This document shows positions 36,288 through 49,802 of a stretch of 64,000 bases of DNA, in pieces. Made by a program: the position numbers and the translations under genes. Origin of the DNA: Anseranas semipalmata (Eukaryota > Chordata > Aves > Anseriformes > Anseranatidae). Under the pieces are notes generated by a model. The model saw nothing but the letters and a program-made list of their open reading frames with translations. It was not told where the DNA came from and made no database searches. The DNA is taken from NCBI GenBank assembly GCA_013399115.1, contig VXAA01004318.1, forward strand, positions 1 through 64,000, written 5' to 3'. The stretch's first letter is position 1, and the number at the start of each line of letters is the position of its first letter.

Positions 36288-39200
36288 TAAGACAAAAATC
36301 TAGGTGGGGACTGCAGCAGGCATTTATAGGTGACCCATTAACAGAGAGTCCTGTCTTGTCCTTTCTGGAGATTATATTAATTTTTTAACATCCAAGGTAC
36401 ATAGTCAGCCTTACCTCTATAGCTGGCATTTGTTTGAAAGAAGCATCCTGATTAGCTTAGATCCCAGTTTAATTTGGAGGAGAGTTCCTGAGGAGACAGT
36501 TTTGTAAATTTTGTAATCAATTAGCGTTTCATAGAAAAATTGATCTTAGTAAATTGAATATCAATGGGCAGCTATAATGATTTTTTTTCAAACATGTTTT
36601 CTAAGCAGAAGTAAAGAAATTTCTAAAAAGTCATTATGCCTCGTTAATATTCCAATAAGAGCTCCACTGACACGTTACACTGTTTGAAATCAACTTATGT
36701 GTCTCTTGGCTACTTTATCTTCTAGTGCAGCATTAAAATTAAGGTAATCCTTAAATTTGCGTAGGGTTTTTGCCTCACATCTGTTGAAATGGAGCCAGAG
36801 CCTAGGGAGAATTTTGTTTTCCAAAGAAAAAACAGTAAGAATATAACACTCTGTACTCATGCTTTTTTTTTTGTCTGGGCCAAAAATGATCCTGCTTGAA
36901 AAGCTGTGTTAACATCATCATGCATTGGGAAGTTTAAAAGTGAGTTGACAGAAATAACCAGTCTTTAAAGCTATGATCTTTTACTATTATATTCCTAAGA
37001 TCTGTATTTTCTGCAGGTACAGCTGCAAATCCTCAAGGAAGCTGGCAGGCAGCTGGAGGCTCAGCTGAAGCCCAACCATAAATAAGAGAGCTTTAAATAG
37101 TCTCAGCAGCATTGTCTCTCCTGTTGTGTTTATTGCATGCTGTAAGCAGCATTGCTTGGCTAAGTCTGCAAATACTAAATGGAAAAACTTAGAACTCAAG
37201 ACTACTGCATTTCTTTATTTTACACTGAAATTAAGAAGGTTTTATAAAGGAGGTGCAGCAATAGAACAGTAAAGCAGAACCGATCATTTTATATTTCTCA
37301 AATGACCCCAGTAAGGGAATGCTAAATAAAGGAATTTTCTAAGAGCAGGAACTTAATTAGACTCACTGCTGCACCAAGCCTTCCTGAGCAAGTTCTCTAA
37401 TTTTCAAGTAATAAATACGCTGAAATGATTTCTTGCATGGGCTGGTTTGTAATTATAACAACTATGGGAATAAACAGTTCTATTTAATTTATGGTAAGGC
37501 AAGGGCATCAGTGGCAGTTAGAAAGTTATCAGAAATACACTATCACCCTGCTATAGACAATTAATGCTTTTCCTAAAGTACACGAGAGCAATTTATGTGC
37601 ATTAGTCCATCCTTTCCTAATTTAAGGTTTATGATCCTTGTAATATCAAGATATATGAATTTCAAGGATTATGCATGTCCTTGGATCAAATTTCTCAATA
37701 GTCAATGAAGTGTAACAATTAATTATAATAAATAATGCAAGTAGAAATCATGACAAGAGGCTGGGTCAGTAACTGAACAAAATGGACAAGGCTTCTACTC
37801 AACTTATTTAATATGCAGAAATATAAGAACAAGGAATTTACTACAAGGAATTATAGGTCCATCTGGCATGAAAATGAGCAAAGGAAACTTGTATTTTCAC
37901 AGTGTCCTTCCTTAGATATTGACAAGGTTATTCAGCATGTCTGAGATAATTCTGTGCTCTGACTACCCCCAGCTCTAGCATTTCATGCATCAAATGAAGG
38001 CATAACCCTTGCTTTCCTGTGTGGTAGTACTGACCATGAAGTGAACTTTAGCATCCGTTTGCACCATGTCATCTCTGTGTGCCATGAGGTTGTTACCGTA
38101 GTCATTTAGCCTAGATTCAGATCATAATGACTGGGCTTCTCATATTAGAACATGTGTCTTAATGGTACAAGAACTCTGCGGATTGCACATAATGGCAAGA
38201 AGCCACACATCCTCTTACAATTTTTCTTTGCTCATCACTTCTTATGTCCATACGGAAGTCTTAAAAAGTCTTTAAAGGATTTAAATGACCCATCTGTACA
38301 TGCTAAGAACGCCCACAGAACTGCAGCAACACAATGGCAATAATAACATGAACATAAAAGACAGTTCACTTTAGTATCAATACACTTAAATTAAAAAAGC
38401 CTAGAAGATACGTATCCAGAGTTCTAGTCATTCTTGTGTATTGCTACACATTAATGCCTTATATACCAGTGCAAACAGATTTAACGTCTGATATACTAGT
38501 GCTGGAAGGTAGGGTCCCTGGATGAAATCTTTATTTGAAAGGACAGTTGGTGCCTAAATGAAATAATATTGTTATTTTTAGTTTTCTGGTTGATCCCAGA
38601 GTTCAGTCTAGATGCTGTCCCTCCATATGGTAACAGCAAGTTTCAGGTAAGTAAAAATCTGGATAGGAATTGAGCACACATTTTCTAGAGATCAAAAGCA
38701 GTTTCTCTAGCTTGTTACTAATCCTTCCAACCCATTTAGTCTTATGCCCCTTCACTTTTAGAATGTAACTAGAATAGAGACACTGTCATAGCAATCACCA
38801 GCTTGAATATTTGAGATGCTAAGAATGCTTTAAAACACCTGTTAATTCATCTCAATCATGGCTGCCGTTTTATTTTTTCTGTACTTTCTAGTAGTTCTAT
38901 ACAGCTCCAACAAAGACTGATATTCTCTGATTTCTCAGTTCAACTGAGAGAGTCATGAACCACATCTTTGTACCAAGGGTAAGAAATTTAGAGGCAAAAT
39001 CAACTAGTCCAGTAATGCGAAGGTGTTATGTAACTTCCCTCCTCAAGTGCTGCACTCTGAAAAGTTCACGGCTGAAACCTTTGCAGTAAGACTAAATCTG
39101 AGGGAAGCCCTTGTGCTCTAGCAGTGCCAGAAGGATTCTGATGCCTCAGTGCATCTCTCCTTTTTCATGGAGAAGGTTTGTTAGCCTGGGGTGTCCTGGA

Positions 39201-40496
39201 AAGAACACTTTGCTGGAGACAAGAACTTCCGTTTCCTGTGGAAGTGCTGTGTGATGTGTGGACCTTGCATCTTGCACCTGGAATTTGTGCGTACTAATTC
39301 TGGCTTAGGTTCTGTTTTATCATCGGACACTGAAACTGGCTAAATCATGGTTATTCTTTTGCTCCTCACTGTATCATTTGCTTAATGGATATTGCTCTAT
39401 TCCCTGTTTTGATGCCATCAGTGTCAATGACTTAATGAACGATTGGAATTTTCATCTCTAGGGATGTGAAACCTTCTGTATGACTGAAGAGCATCACCAA
39501 CATGTCCCTAATCCACACAGATAGACATTATACTTCATGCTTCCAAAGCTGGCATTATTATGTGTATGCATAAATGTTTTAAATATGAAGAAAATAAAAC
39601 TTGGGAGTTCTGTGCAAAGACATATATTGGCCTTCTGGGACTAATATTCCAGGCTTCCTCTACAAAATAGCAGTCTATTGATCTCAAGTTCTCTCTCAAA
39701 ATCTGATTTTTCACTTGCCAAAGCAGAGCCACTGTTCTGTTTTATTTATAGGCTCCAGGGAAGGTCACAAAAATATAACTGGGAGTGGGGAGACAAAAAA
39801 GAAAAACCTTTCTACTTGCTAGTCACATTTTATTAATTTTCCCCCCTGTTCAGATCCAAATTAGTGTCAGTATTTGTTTACTGAAAGTATAAGTGACAAA
39901 TTATTGTGTTTTGAATTCTTCATTTCAAAGTAAGATTTCTGGGTGTCTTATGTAAAAACACATACATAGATATGATAGTTCCTAAAATGCAAAACATTAA
40001 ACCAAATTTTCAGACTGTGTTTGTGTAGATGAAAGAGTAGCCAAAATGACCTGAACTTAAAGCTGTTCAGATCTATAACTTTGGTATGAACAAACCAAAA
40101 ATGTGCTAGCTTATATTTGTGAGGTACATATCTAAGGAAATCTAGCTGTATTGCCTTCAGTTCATAGCCAACCTATTCTTTAGCTGCTGCTTAAGAGTGT
40201 TCTGCACTCATGGAATATTTGGGAGTTGGATAAATTAATTCCTTTGAGGCTGTTTCAGAGTATTCATTATACTGTAGCACACAAATTTTGTACTGATTTT
40301 TTAGTAAAAATATACTCCCTAAGATAGTATGGTAAGAGAAAAAAATGGTAGCCGATTAAGTAGTGTATTGTATGCCTTGAAATACTTTGTGCTTTGGGAT
40401 CTGTTTTGAAAGGGTATAAAAAGAGTATTCAGCATTCTAAAGAGAAGTGTTTACATTTTGCACACGTTGTTTTCACATTTTGTGTATGCACACACA

Positions 40497-40600
40497 TACA
40501 TCTACATCTACATCTACATCATCTACATCTACATCTACATCTACATCTACATACATATATATACATACATCCACACACACACATATATATACATTTACAC
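40497..40600 (+). repeat. (ACATCT)n hexamer repeat grading into (AC)n/(AT)n
   Basis: About nine ACATCT units, one of them shortened to three bases, to about 40551, followed by ATACAT, CACACA and TATATA stretches. It produces periodic His-Leu or Tyr-Ile open frames, which are artefacts. Confidence 0.9.
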
Positions 40601-43600
40601 AAGCCCAATAAGTGACTCAGTAACACAGCCAGGAAAAGAACTGAGGTCTCCTAATTTTAATGCCACTTCTGTCTTTATTGAACAACACATAACAACCTCT
40701 GGCTTAGCTTCAATTTTTGATATTAAGCAGACAGCATTGAACAAGATTACTCAGTCTAAATTAGATCTGATTCCCTAACATGTCCTGTCATTAGATACTA
40801 TTGCATAAATAGCCAGTTGCACTTTTACTCACAAAGATGATTCAAAGTGTGCAGATATTAAATGCTCATGAACTTTTCATAATGGTGAGAAAAGTCTTCT
40901 ACTAAAAAATTTATCATAGTAAAGAGGTGATTCTTTTTACTGGTTTTCTTAATCATGCCTATTCCAGGATATATTTCTGGTTTGATTTAATATAAGATAA
41001 AATACAGATTCAATGTTTTAGCTCATAGATTCTGCTAGCTCTCTATTTTCTTTCAAAACATGTTCCAAGGTTTCTGAAGTGGTTAGGCTGATGTACCTAT
41101 ACTGTTATTGTGAAATCTGTTCTTCACCCCACTGCAGCATCTAAAGCATGTAAGTGAATACATTTACTCTAATGGGCACATTTAGCAGTTAATAGGCTTG
41201 ACATGGTGTCCCGAAGTAGAAGATGTTCAGGGCTGGTTATTCAACAACATGACCAAATAAGACACAATTGAAAAGCAACATTTTATCCAGTTGAGCATGC
41301 ATTCATAATTTAGCTTGGTTTTGGAGCAAACACTAATGCTAGTCTTTAATTATCTGACATGGTAAGAATATTTAGGCTCTGTTTATGTATTATAACTAAC
41401 CCCAAGGTTAGGTTGTTTGGAATTTTTAATAGTACTTCTGGAAACTCTTTTATAAATATTAGTAAATTGATTTCCCACAAAGTAAATCTTTTATGACTGT
41501 TTTTCATTATCAAAGAGTTTTCACTAAAACATAAGCAAGTGAATTTTTGCTTTTCTCAGTTTATTCTTTATTTTGAGTTAAGGTTACATATAGAAATTTC
41601 TGCCACTTCATTCAATGCCAGTATAGGCTTTTACATTGAATGGTGCGTCTATCCACACATTGAATTGGTGAGAAATCCATTACGATCTGTAGAAAGCTCT
41701 AGCATTCTGTAATCAAAGCTTGTTATTTCAGTATTTGTCTTAATATCCAGTTGAAATAATCATTTGGCTAAATTCTTTGCCTTTCTTAAATAGGATTTTG
41801 TTTTCAGAGAAGTCTGGATGTTGTCCTTGTCCTAGGCACATAGTAATTATAGCATGTGCAGAACTAAATTTGCTTATTTGCAGCTAGCATGAGTGATGAT
41901 GGCAGAATAGCTACACAGATATTCAATAATTACCCAGGGGTCATGGGCAGGATTGTGCAGGCTGTTTTGAAGCCTATGCCACTTTGTTATCATGATGACA
42001 TTATCAGAGTTAAGAGGTCATAACATATGGTAGCAAAGCAGATTTTCTCTATGTGTTTATGACTATGGGCATGCAGACCCAAATTTAATAGATTATATCT
42101 AGTTAGTGAGAAAAAAAGTGTTAGTTTTTTTATTGTTTGCTGCTTCTGTTCACAGATAAAGATATAAGAAATGAAACTAAGTCTATCTAGGCTTTCTTTT
42201 CAGTTTCATTTCATGTCAGCTTAAAGCACAGGACAAATTCTACGTTTAATAATTCTATTAAAGGTGATGGGAAAATAATGAGAATATAAAGATTCAAGAA
42301 CAGCTTCTACCTAACAGAAAATTGATTATTTTGCTTGATATATGAGGAGATAGGAACACCAAGGGATTCGCTGACAGAAGTGGGGTTTGAGGGGTTAAAA
42401 GAGCAGTGCTGAACATGAAGTGACTGTTTTTCAAATGAATAACAGGGATACAAGAATAACAAGAATGGACTTGGTCTCTGGTGTAGGGTTTATTTGGAGA
42501 TAGATAGTGAAGCTAATGTGGAGGGGTATTAGAAGCTGAGTTATGAGATGAGGAATGAAAGGATTTCTTTCATCACCTTCCTGAACCAAATTCTCATTCC
42601 TTTTCTGTTCCTGCTTTTCAGTATATAAACTAAATTATGTTAAAGAAAGGAATGAACATACCATACATCTTCTGGCTTCCTTTTTGTCTTTTATTTATAT
42701 AGTTTGTATTATGGTAGTATTTCCTAGCTCAAGCCCTTTGCTATTATTTTTATTTGGGCCCTGTGGCTTTTCATGTTTTAAAGGCTTTTATTCCAGTTAC
42801 TTTGAATTCTCTTCCCAAGTTTTCCATTAAAACGTTCCTGAGTAGGTTTGTTTCTTTGTCCTTTTTCCTCACAGTGCTCCTTAATTGTACTTTGGTTCTC
42901 TCCTTCAGCTTAGCTATGATTGTTCATTCCTCATCCACCCACTTACTTGCTTTAATTTTCTCCTCATGCTAACAATCGCCCACATACATGGTTTTCTTTC
43001 ATTCACCATTCTGTCTCTTTCCTGCTTGACTCAGTCACCCACTAATTCATGCCTTATTCTGCCTCACACTTGCAGTTGCTCATTCAGTTCAATTTAGGAA
43101 TCTGGGGGAAATGCAAAGAGAGGAAATGTAAAAAGGAAACATAAAGAGCGAGAAGAAAGACATGGGCTGTGAAAAGGGTGGAAGTGAACTACTGAGAAAA
43201 AGGTGGTCAAAAGAGACAGAAGAGGAAATATGCTGGAGTGAGAAATTCTTGGGGTGTCAGGAAAGCAGCTACCATTGCAGTGAGTGTGTCTGGGGGCCCA
43301 GACAGTAGAAAGGAGAGTTTTGGAGCAGATAGATGGGGTGGAAAGCTGCTGTTCTGAAGGACTTCAGTCTTCTCTGGGCTGAGCTTGATGTGTGAACTCT
43401 GTGTGGATGAGCAAGTTCAAAAGACTTTCTTTTAAGGGTGATGACTGACTTCTAGCTTTTTGCCTCAGAATTTTAAGTGGTGAATTTTAAAACTTTCACA
43501 AGATTGTAATGGTGAACACAAGTCACCAGGTGTTTCTGTTCATACAGACCATATTTATGAGTGTAAATTCTCCGAGAGCACCAGTGAAGCATATTGCACT

Positions 43601-44920
43601 ATACCACAACAGTGAATGATAATTTCCAGTTCTTATGGTAATTTTAACTTGTAGGCTATAACCATCATCCTTATTGTATCTCAAAAGAGTTATGGAGAAG
43701 CAGGGTTTGGTAGTTTGTGTCTTGCATACTAACAAATTATATATAATGGCCATATGTACATAAAACTCATCTGAGGACACAGACAAGTGCAGTGAAATAC
43801 TTTCAAGTAGTAAACATTAAATACAGAAAACTTACATATAGTCTCTAAATGTGTAGAAAATCGGGCAAGAAGGATAAAGTTCCCTTTAAACTATAGGTAA
43901 ACTGCTATGCAGAACTTAACTGAGCTGAAGGGCAATAATATGACTAGGTTATATTTCAAATTTATCAAGTTATTCTACAGTTGCTAAAGCATAATTACTT
44001 TTTTTAAGAATATCTACAAAAGTGATATTTATAGATATTCCACATTAATTTGCTGCAGGACAGTTATTGTAGATAAAGCTATGACCACGAGATGGCAGAA
44101 TTCTCATTCAAACCCGAAAAGTTTTTAACAGTTCTGCAGATATTAAAAAAGCTTACCCAGAATTTTATTTCCACAGCTATAATAAGACTTCTCTGATCCA
44201 AATTTCCATTTAATTTTACAAAACACATGAGTTTATGAGAAGACTGTATTTGTGCTTCAACTGCCTTGCGTATTTTTGAGCCATTCTACCCTCCATCACT
44301 GCTAATACTGCCATTTTTTTCTGACACACATATAAAAGCAGTTGGAAATGCTGCTTTAAAACATAAATATATTTCTTCAAAATAATTGGCATTAGCCCAT
44401 GTTGTTTTAGTTGATGGAGAAATGTGGAGAAGACATATAAATTCTCTGAAATTTACACAAAATATAATCAAAAGATTTCCCATGGATGCTGTCCTGCAGA
44501 CAGTTTGATGAGTATTAATGAATTTCCATTCTCACACACTGCCGGACCTTTCATGATTTACAGTGAAGAACCCAAGATAATTTTCTTTGACACTTTTCAA
44601 AACATCTTCTTTTTTAGAGCATATTTCATCAAGACAGAGTTTTTAAGAAGGCTTGGTGTTAGCTGACCTCTGTAAAGGGAAGCAAGATTGGCAAGTCCTT
44701 AGATTTGGGGGATGGGAAACGATATTGCGTGTTTTCATTATAACTCATCTTATTGGTTTGTAGAAATATGCAGAAATCTCAGTTTTCATTTAAAATATTT
44801 GTTTTCAGCTCTGAGGACTGTGGGGGAAAACACTTGGGAAAAAGATTGCTAAATGATCTAAAGCAAAAAACAAAAAGCTCCACATATATATTGGTTTAAG
44901 AATAGTTACTTTAAAGACAG

Positions 44921-44922
<2 letters not shown>

Positions 44923-44958
<36 letters not shown>

Positions 44959-44975
44959 TTGCNNNNNNNNNNNNN
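44923..44975. other. 33-base T-run followed by 13-base assembly gap
   Basis: Positions 44923-44955 are all T. N's occupy 44963-44975, and a second T-run lies at about 44990-45003. The gap is probably a homopolymer assembly failure. Other single N's in the window are at 5479, 12609, 45098 and 58838, most of them next to short homopolymers. Confidence 0.95.
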
Positions 44976-47900
44976 CTCTTGAGCTTTAATTTTTTTTTTT
45001 TTTAATGGTAAAACTTAAAATTGTTATTGACATCAATGAGAATTTTATCATTGACATCCAATGAATTTAGGCTAAAGTTGAGGGTTTTTTTACCCCCNGT
45101 ACTGATGTGTTGATTATAGGTGAAAAAAATCTTTTTTGTCTGAATACAGGAGGTATATTTCCTCTTGCAAGGAGGAAAAACTCCTACAGTTTTTCCTATA
45201 ACAGACAAAATAACTTTGAAAATTCATTGTGTGGAGAGTTCCAAAATAGTTAACTTTAAGAGTTTACACTAATTCTTTAACTTATAAAATGACTATGTTG
45301 ATGTCCAGGTATTTTTAGATTATGGACATTTTTGTCACCATACAGTCCTAACTGTACAAATATAACGATGAATATCGAGTTCTTTGAGCAGTTCCTCATT
45401 TGTCTTTAGTATCATCCATACCGTGTAAGAACATCTCATAATCCAAGAATATTCATTGGCTAATATCTTGATTTAACATGTTAATGTATCAGGAGTGCAG
45501 GATTATTGTATAATTCCAATGCATTTTAATGAATTGCAGTGAAAGAGAGCTACTTGCCAGGTTCATTAACATAAATGACACACAAACACTTTTATAAAGA
45601 CAAATTCCACAGTGTAAACTATTCAAAGTGAATGTAACGTCCTTTGATGTACTATAGAATAACTCTATTGGGTTAATATTTTTAATAAAGTGGGTTGGAT
45701 GTTAGGAAAGTGATATCTATATTTTGCTTTTGTCCTTTTCAGGTCATTTTTATGTTACGCTTCATATATGCAAAACTTGATGCATTTGAGGAAACTAGAA
45801 AAAGAGACCTATGAACAACCTATGTGTTAATACCACCCTCATTGTTTTGACCAGTTACTGGAACTCAGCTTATATACATGAAAAGTACACTAAATGTATT
45901 AAAATCTTAGCTCAGATTGTAAACCCAGACAATGATACTGGACTGAAAACGTCACTAAACAAGTGTTATAATTTTGTCATATTAAATCTTCCTGTGTGAG
46001 CTCGGTTATCATTAGCACTTAGCTGGCAAATCAGTACCAAGTAACACAAAACACAGCTGACTTCTGTTGTAGGCACTTCTGAATAGTCTTTTTTGTACTC
46101 ACATTGTAGTATCATCATTATTTTCGGTTATTTGTCAGTGACAATGTTAGTTCCTCAGTCAATGCCAGTGTTTATCACAGTAGTATCTAAGATACTATAT
46201 TTTTTTTTACAGTACAAATAATACAAAATAAATTAGTTTTCCCAGACAGGTCTCTTAAACTCAGTGTCTTCTTGCAATCAGAACAACAACCTAACTGGGC
46301 TGTGACTGATGAATTTGTCGTCACCATTTTTCATAGTTTTTAAAAACTGTATGGCTGGAATATTTTAGTATTGGAATTTCAGTAACTGATAAATATTAAG
46401 AATCATCAGTAAACCAGGAACTCATCTGCAACGGGTAAGGAAATTGTTTTTCATAATAGGTTTTACAAATGTGGTCTTTTGTGGTCTATTTCCTTCAATT
46501 ACAGAAATAGGAAACTAGATTCAGAGACAGTCATAGATATTCACATATATCTATGTACATGTCTAGGTACATGTGTAGGCTACCTTTGAATTGTGGTTTT
46601 CCTTGCAGTACTTCTCAGGATTTCCAATGAAATCAGAATCAGAAAACAAGAAGGTGACTTTTAGAGGTGCACAAACATCCTTATCATCTTTTTATGTGAT
46701 GACATTTTAAATTAGCCTCTGTTTTTTAGTTTGTGCATACCACATGTCTAATCCAAAATATGGTTGTCAGAAAAATAAGCTGATTTGAGATGTTCATCAA
46801 GGAATTAGTTAATTCTTAAGGTAACTAATGGTATGGACAACTGCTTCAAAAGGATGCTAATTCTTGATTCAAGTATCAGATGAAGGTTAAGTTGCACATT
46901 ATTTAATTTGTCATGTGGAAATCAAAAGTTTGTGATTCCATGTAGGTCATTCTTGTTGTTAAACTAACAAGGTTAGGTTTGCTTCTGTTCTCCCAGTGGA
47001 AGAAATATTTACATAGTGTCTTCTTTCTGGTGACACTAAAAATCTCAGGAATGTTTGGAAGAAGTATCTTACTCCATTAAAATTCATGATTTAAAACTTT
47101 ATGGTTTTATTTCCAAATAAGAAGAAAACCTAGAGTTTGAACATGATGGCTAAGATGAATTGTGATTCTTTGTGACATCAGTTGCTGCATTTCTACTAAA
47201 GTAAGGATAGGAGAAAGATTTAACTAGCTAACTGACAATAGGTATGAAGACATCTGTGTAGCCTCTTTCAAACTGCAGGCAGAAGAAGGTACAGGAAGAT
47301 CAAGGACAAAAACTTTAGCGTACAAGAGGAGCCATTCCAGAACAGACTAACAGCTTTCTTATGCTATTATTTCATCTGACAATGGCCTTTACCAGATGCT
47401 TTAGAGGAAAGTGCAAGAAACCCTGCAGTGAGCACTTATGAAATATTCTGCCCGTAGAGGAAATTTCTTGTTAATCTCTGTCAGTGATGATTGGTTTATA
47501 TCCTACAGCATGATAGCTTGAAGGTTAAGTGTAAAATAAGTTTAAGACTAGTACAACTTGTACTACTGTAAAATAAGCTGTTTTTTCCTGATTTACTTTA
47601 GTTTTATAATGTGATAACAGGCACTGGCCAAATGATGTTAAGCAAATTCCTTAGAATGTTTTGGCATTTATTATAGAGGCTGGATAGTGAAGGAGATCTG
47701 GGATAAAAACCAAAGATGATTAAGTCTGTGTGATTTACAAAGAATTTGTGAAAATAGGCATGTCTTTTTTACTACTTTTCTTTATTTTACATACATATAA
47801 TGGTAATATGGAAAATCTCATCTAATTTTGCTAGGAGATTTTATAATGTGCCTTCAGATGATACTTAGGCAGGAGAAGTTTTTGAAGCTTTAATAAATGT

Positions 47901-48140
47901 GTTTTTATTGAAAATATTAAAATTCTGAGTTTTGCTTTGAAAATGCTCTCTCTTCTCTCATCACATTGTTTCACTATTCCTTCCAGTCACGGAATATTTT
48001 ACAGGCAAGGACTAAATTTTCTTGCTTAAAAAGAAGAGAGAAAAGAAGGAAACTTCAAGCTTTCTTTCCAAATCCAAAGGCGGCAAAGAGACATATATCC
48101 AAATGCCTTTCTCCACCTTAAAATGTAGTTTAATAACAAA

Positions 48141-48198
48141 CAAGTGACACCCTTTTATTTTTGAATGAACAAATGATACCCTTTCATTTTTGAATCAT
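48141..48198 (+). repeat. 29-bp imperfect tandem duplication
   Basis: Two copies begin at 48141 and 48170, each with a CAA(G/A)TGA start and CCCTTT(T/C)ATTTTTGAAT inside. There is about one mismatch in six bases. Confidence 0.7.
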
Positions 48199-49356
48199 TC
48201 ATTGGCTTCATTTTTTTTTTCTTTTTTCTGACTTTGCGGTGGAAAAAAAAAGTTACTAGATAATGTAGACTGGCTATTATAAAAAGGATCATAATCAGAT
48301 CTCTTCTAGATCTAGCTGTACTGAATGAGGATGTTACTCATACTCAGCTCCCTAAATCTGTAATCTGCTAGCTGGAAGTTGTCATCCAAACAGCTGTGCT
48401 GGACAACAAAGAGCTGTGTCTTACCATTTCAGGCAAACTCAGTTCTCTTTTCAAACTGCCTCCAACAGCTGATAATACTACTATGATTCCATATGGAGTT
48501 CTCATATGACCCATTCTGCCAAGAAGCTGCAGAACAGGCAGCCCCATGGGAAGAGACGGGAAGAAGCTCTTGGGGTTGCTTATACCTTCAATTGTCATTA
48601 CTCTTTGCTAGATTAATATTTATCTATGAATGTTGTCAATGAACTTTGCTGTTATTATGCTTGTGTTTTCATGCACTGGTTGTGAACTTTTCATCTCCTT
48701 GTTAGCCTGGCTATCTTAACCTTGCTGGATATCTTGAACTTAGCCCACTGTTGTGTAGTTCAGGCTCTGCATATCCTTATTGTAGGTTTCAGCCTAAAAA
48801 CTGCCCTGCAAGTTTTGGAAATGAGGTAAGCAAAACAGCAAATGAACAAAAAAATTCAAAATTATTCATGATTATAAAATAATCAGAATTACAGTCAATA
48901 TTCCTGCTACTCACTTTAGATCCAGGCTTTCTCTGAAATGGCATAATAACATACAGGACCTAGAACATGTAGCAGAATGTCCTCAGCATTTTAAGTTATA
49001 GAATTTTTTTTTCTGTGCTTTCTAATACCTTATATGCCACTTATATCTCTGGAAGGATTGTAGAAGAAAATTCAAGTTAGGTAAAGCAACGTTTGTTGCC
49101 TTACAGAATTAAACTGTTTCTGCAGGGATATTCAATGTTCAGTAAGACTTCCCAGAAATTTTGCAGTATGCAGTAATCATGCTGCAGGTTATCTGTAGAC
49201 ATCTCATATCTGTTGGAAAACCAGTTATCCAACTGTTGTGGTTTGACCCAGCAGGCAGCTTGAGAGCACCACACAGCCGTTCGCTCACTCTCCCCCTCCC
49301 CCAGTGGGATGGGGGAGAGAATTGAAAAAAAAACTCGTGGGTCGAGAGAAAGACAG

Positions 49357-49362
49357 TTTAAT
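49357..49362 (-). promoter_or_regulatory. ATTAAA poly(A) signal of LTR copy 3
   Basis: The plus strand reads TTTAAT inside ACAGTTTAATAGGACAG, the same context as in copy 1. It marks the R/U5 side of the LTR and supports minus-strand sense. Confidence 0.5.
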
Positions 49363-49530
49363 AGGACAGAAAAAGAAGGGAGATAATAATAATAATGATA
49401 ATAATAATAATATGTACAAAACAAGTGATGCACAATGCAATTGCTCACCACCCGCTGACCGATGCCCAGCCTGTCCCCGAGCAGCGGTAACCCCCCCCCC
49501 AGCTAGCCACCCCATATTAATTGTTCAGCA

Positions 49531-49538
49531 TGATGTCA
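49531..49538 (-). promoter_or_regulatory. CRE-like site in LTR copy 3 promoter region
   Basis: In LTR sense it reads TGACATCA inside CCATATGACATCATGC. It differs from the palindromic CRE (TGACGTCA) by one base of the kind produced by CpG decay. The site is further decayed in copy 1 and partly deleted in copy 2. A role as ATF/CREB site in the original promoter is an inference. Confidence 0.35.
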
Positions 49539-49802
49539 TATGGTATGGAATATCCCTTTGGCCAGTTTGGGTCAGCTGTCTTGGTTCTGTCCCCTCCCAG
49601 CTCCTTGTGTACCCCCAGCCTCCTCGCTGGTAGGGCAGCACGAGAAGCTGAAAAGTCCTTGGCTCTGTGTAAGCACTGCTCTGCAACTACTAAAACATCG
49701 GTGTGTTATCAGCATTGTTCTCATCCTGAATTCAAAACACAGCACCGTACCAGCTACTAAGAAGAAAATTAACTCTATCCCAGCTGAAACCAGGACACCA
49801 AC

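Larger units (their letters stand above)
36288..49228. other. Long AT-rich non-coding stretch
   Basis: Nearly 13 kb without a gene I can support. Listed separately are the (ACATCT)n microsatellite, the T-run with assembly gap, and a 29-bp tandem duplication. About 42700-43090 is strongly pyrimidine-rich on the plus strand and may be an old antisense retroelement, but no family is clear. A single N is at 45098. The longest open frames are the simple-repeat one at 40458-40778 and random frames below 90 codons. Confidence 0.55.
49234..49797 (-). mobile_element. Solo LTR of the same ERV family, copy 3, with perfect target-site duplication
   Basis: A 564-bp solo LTR starting TGTTGTGGTTTGACCC and ending AAACCAGGACA on the plus strand. 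It is flanked exactly by CCAAC (49229-49233) and CCAAC (49798-49802), a perfect 5-bp target-site duplication that fixes both ends. In LTR sense (minus) it shows, in order, a CRE-like TGACATCA (complement of 49531-49538), an AT-rich box in the TATA position (near 49513-49521), an (ATT)n tract, and an ATTAAA poly(A) signal (complement of 49357-49362). It is the longest and best preserved of the three copies, so probably the youngest. Open frames on either strand across it (up to 116 codons) are by-products of the LTR sequence. No gag, pol or env remnants lie next to it. Confidence 0.93.

Noticed and set aside
39180..39310. Second possible MIR-like relic (GTGTGATGTGTGGACCTTGC)
   Set aside because: Only one short block resembles the MIR core and the second block is missing, so it is not supported.
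40394..40778. Open frames with repeating His-Leu or Tyr-Ile
   Set aside because: Translation of the (ACATCT)n and (AT)n microsatellite.
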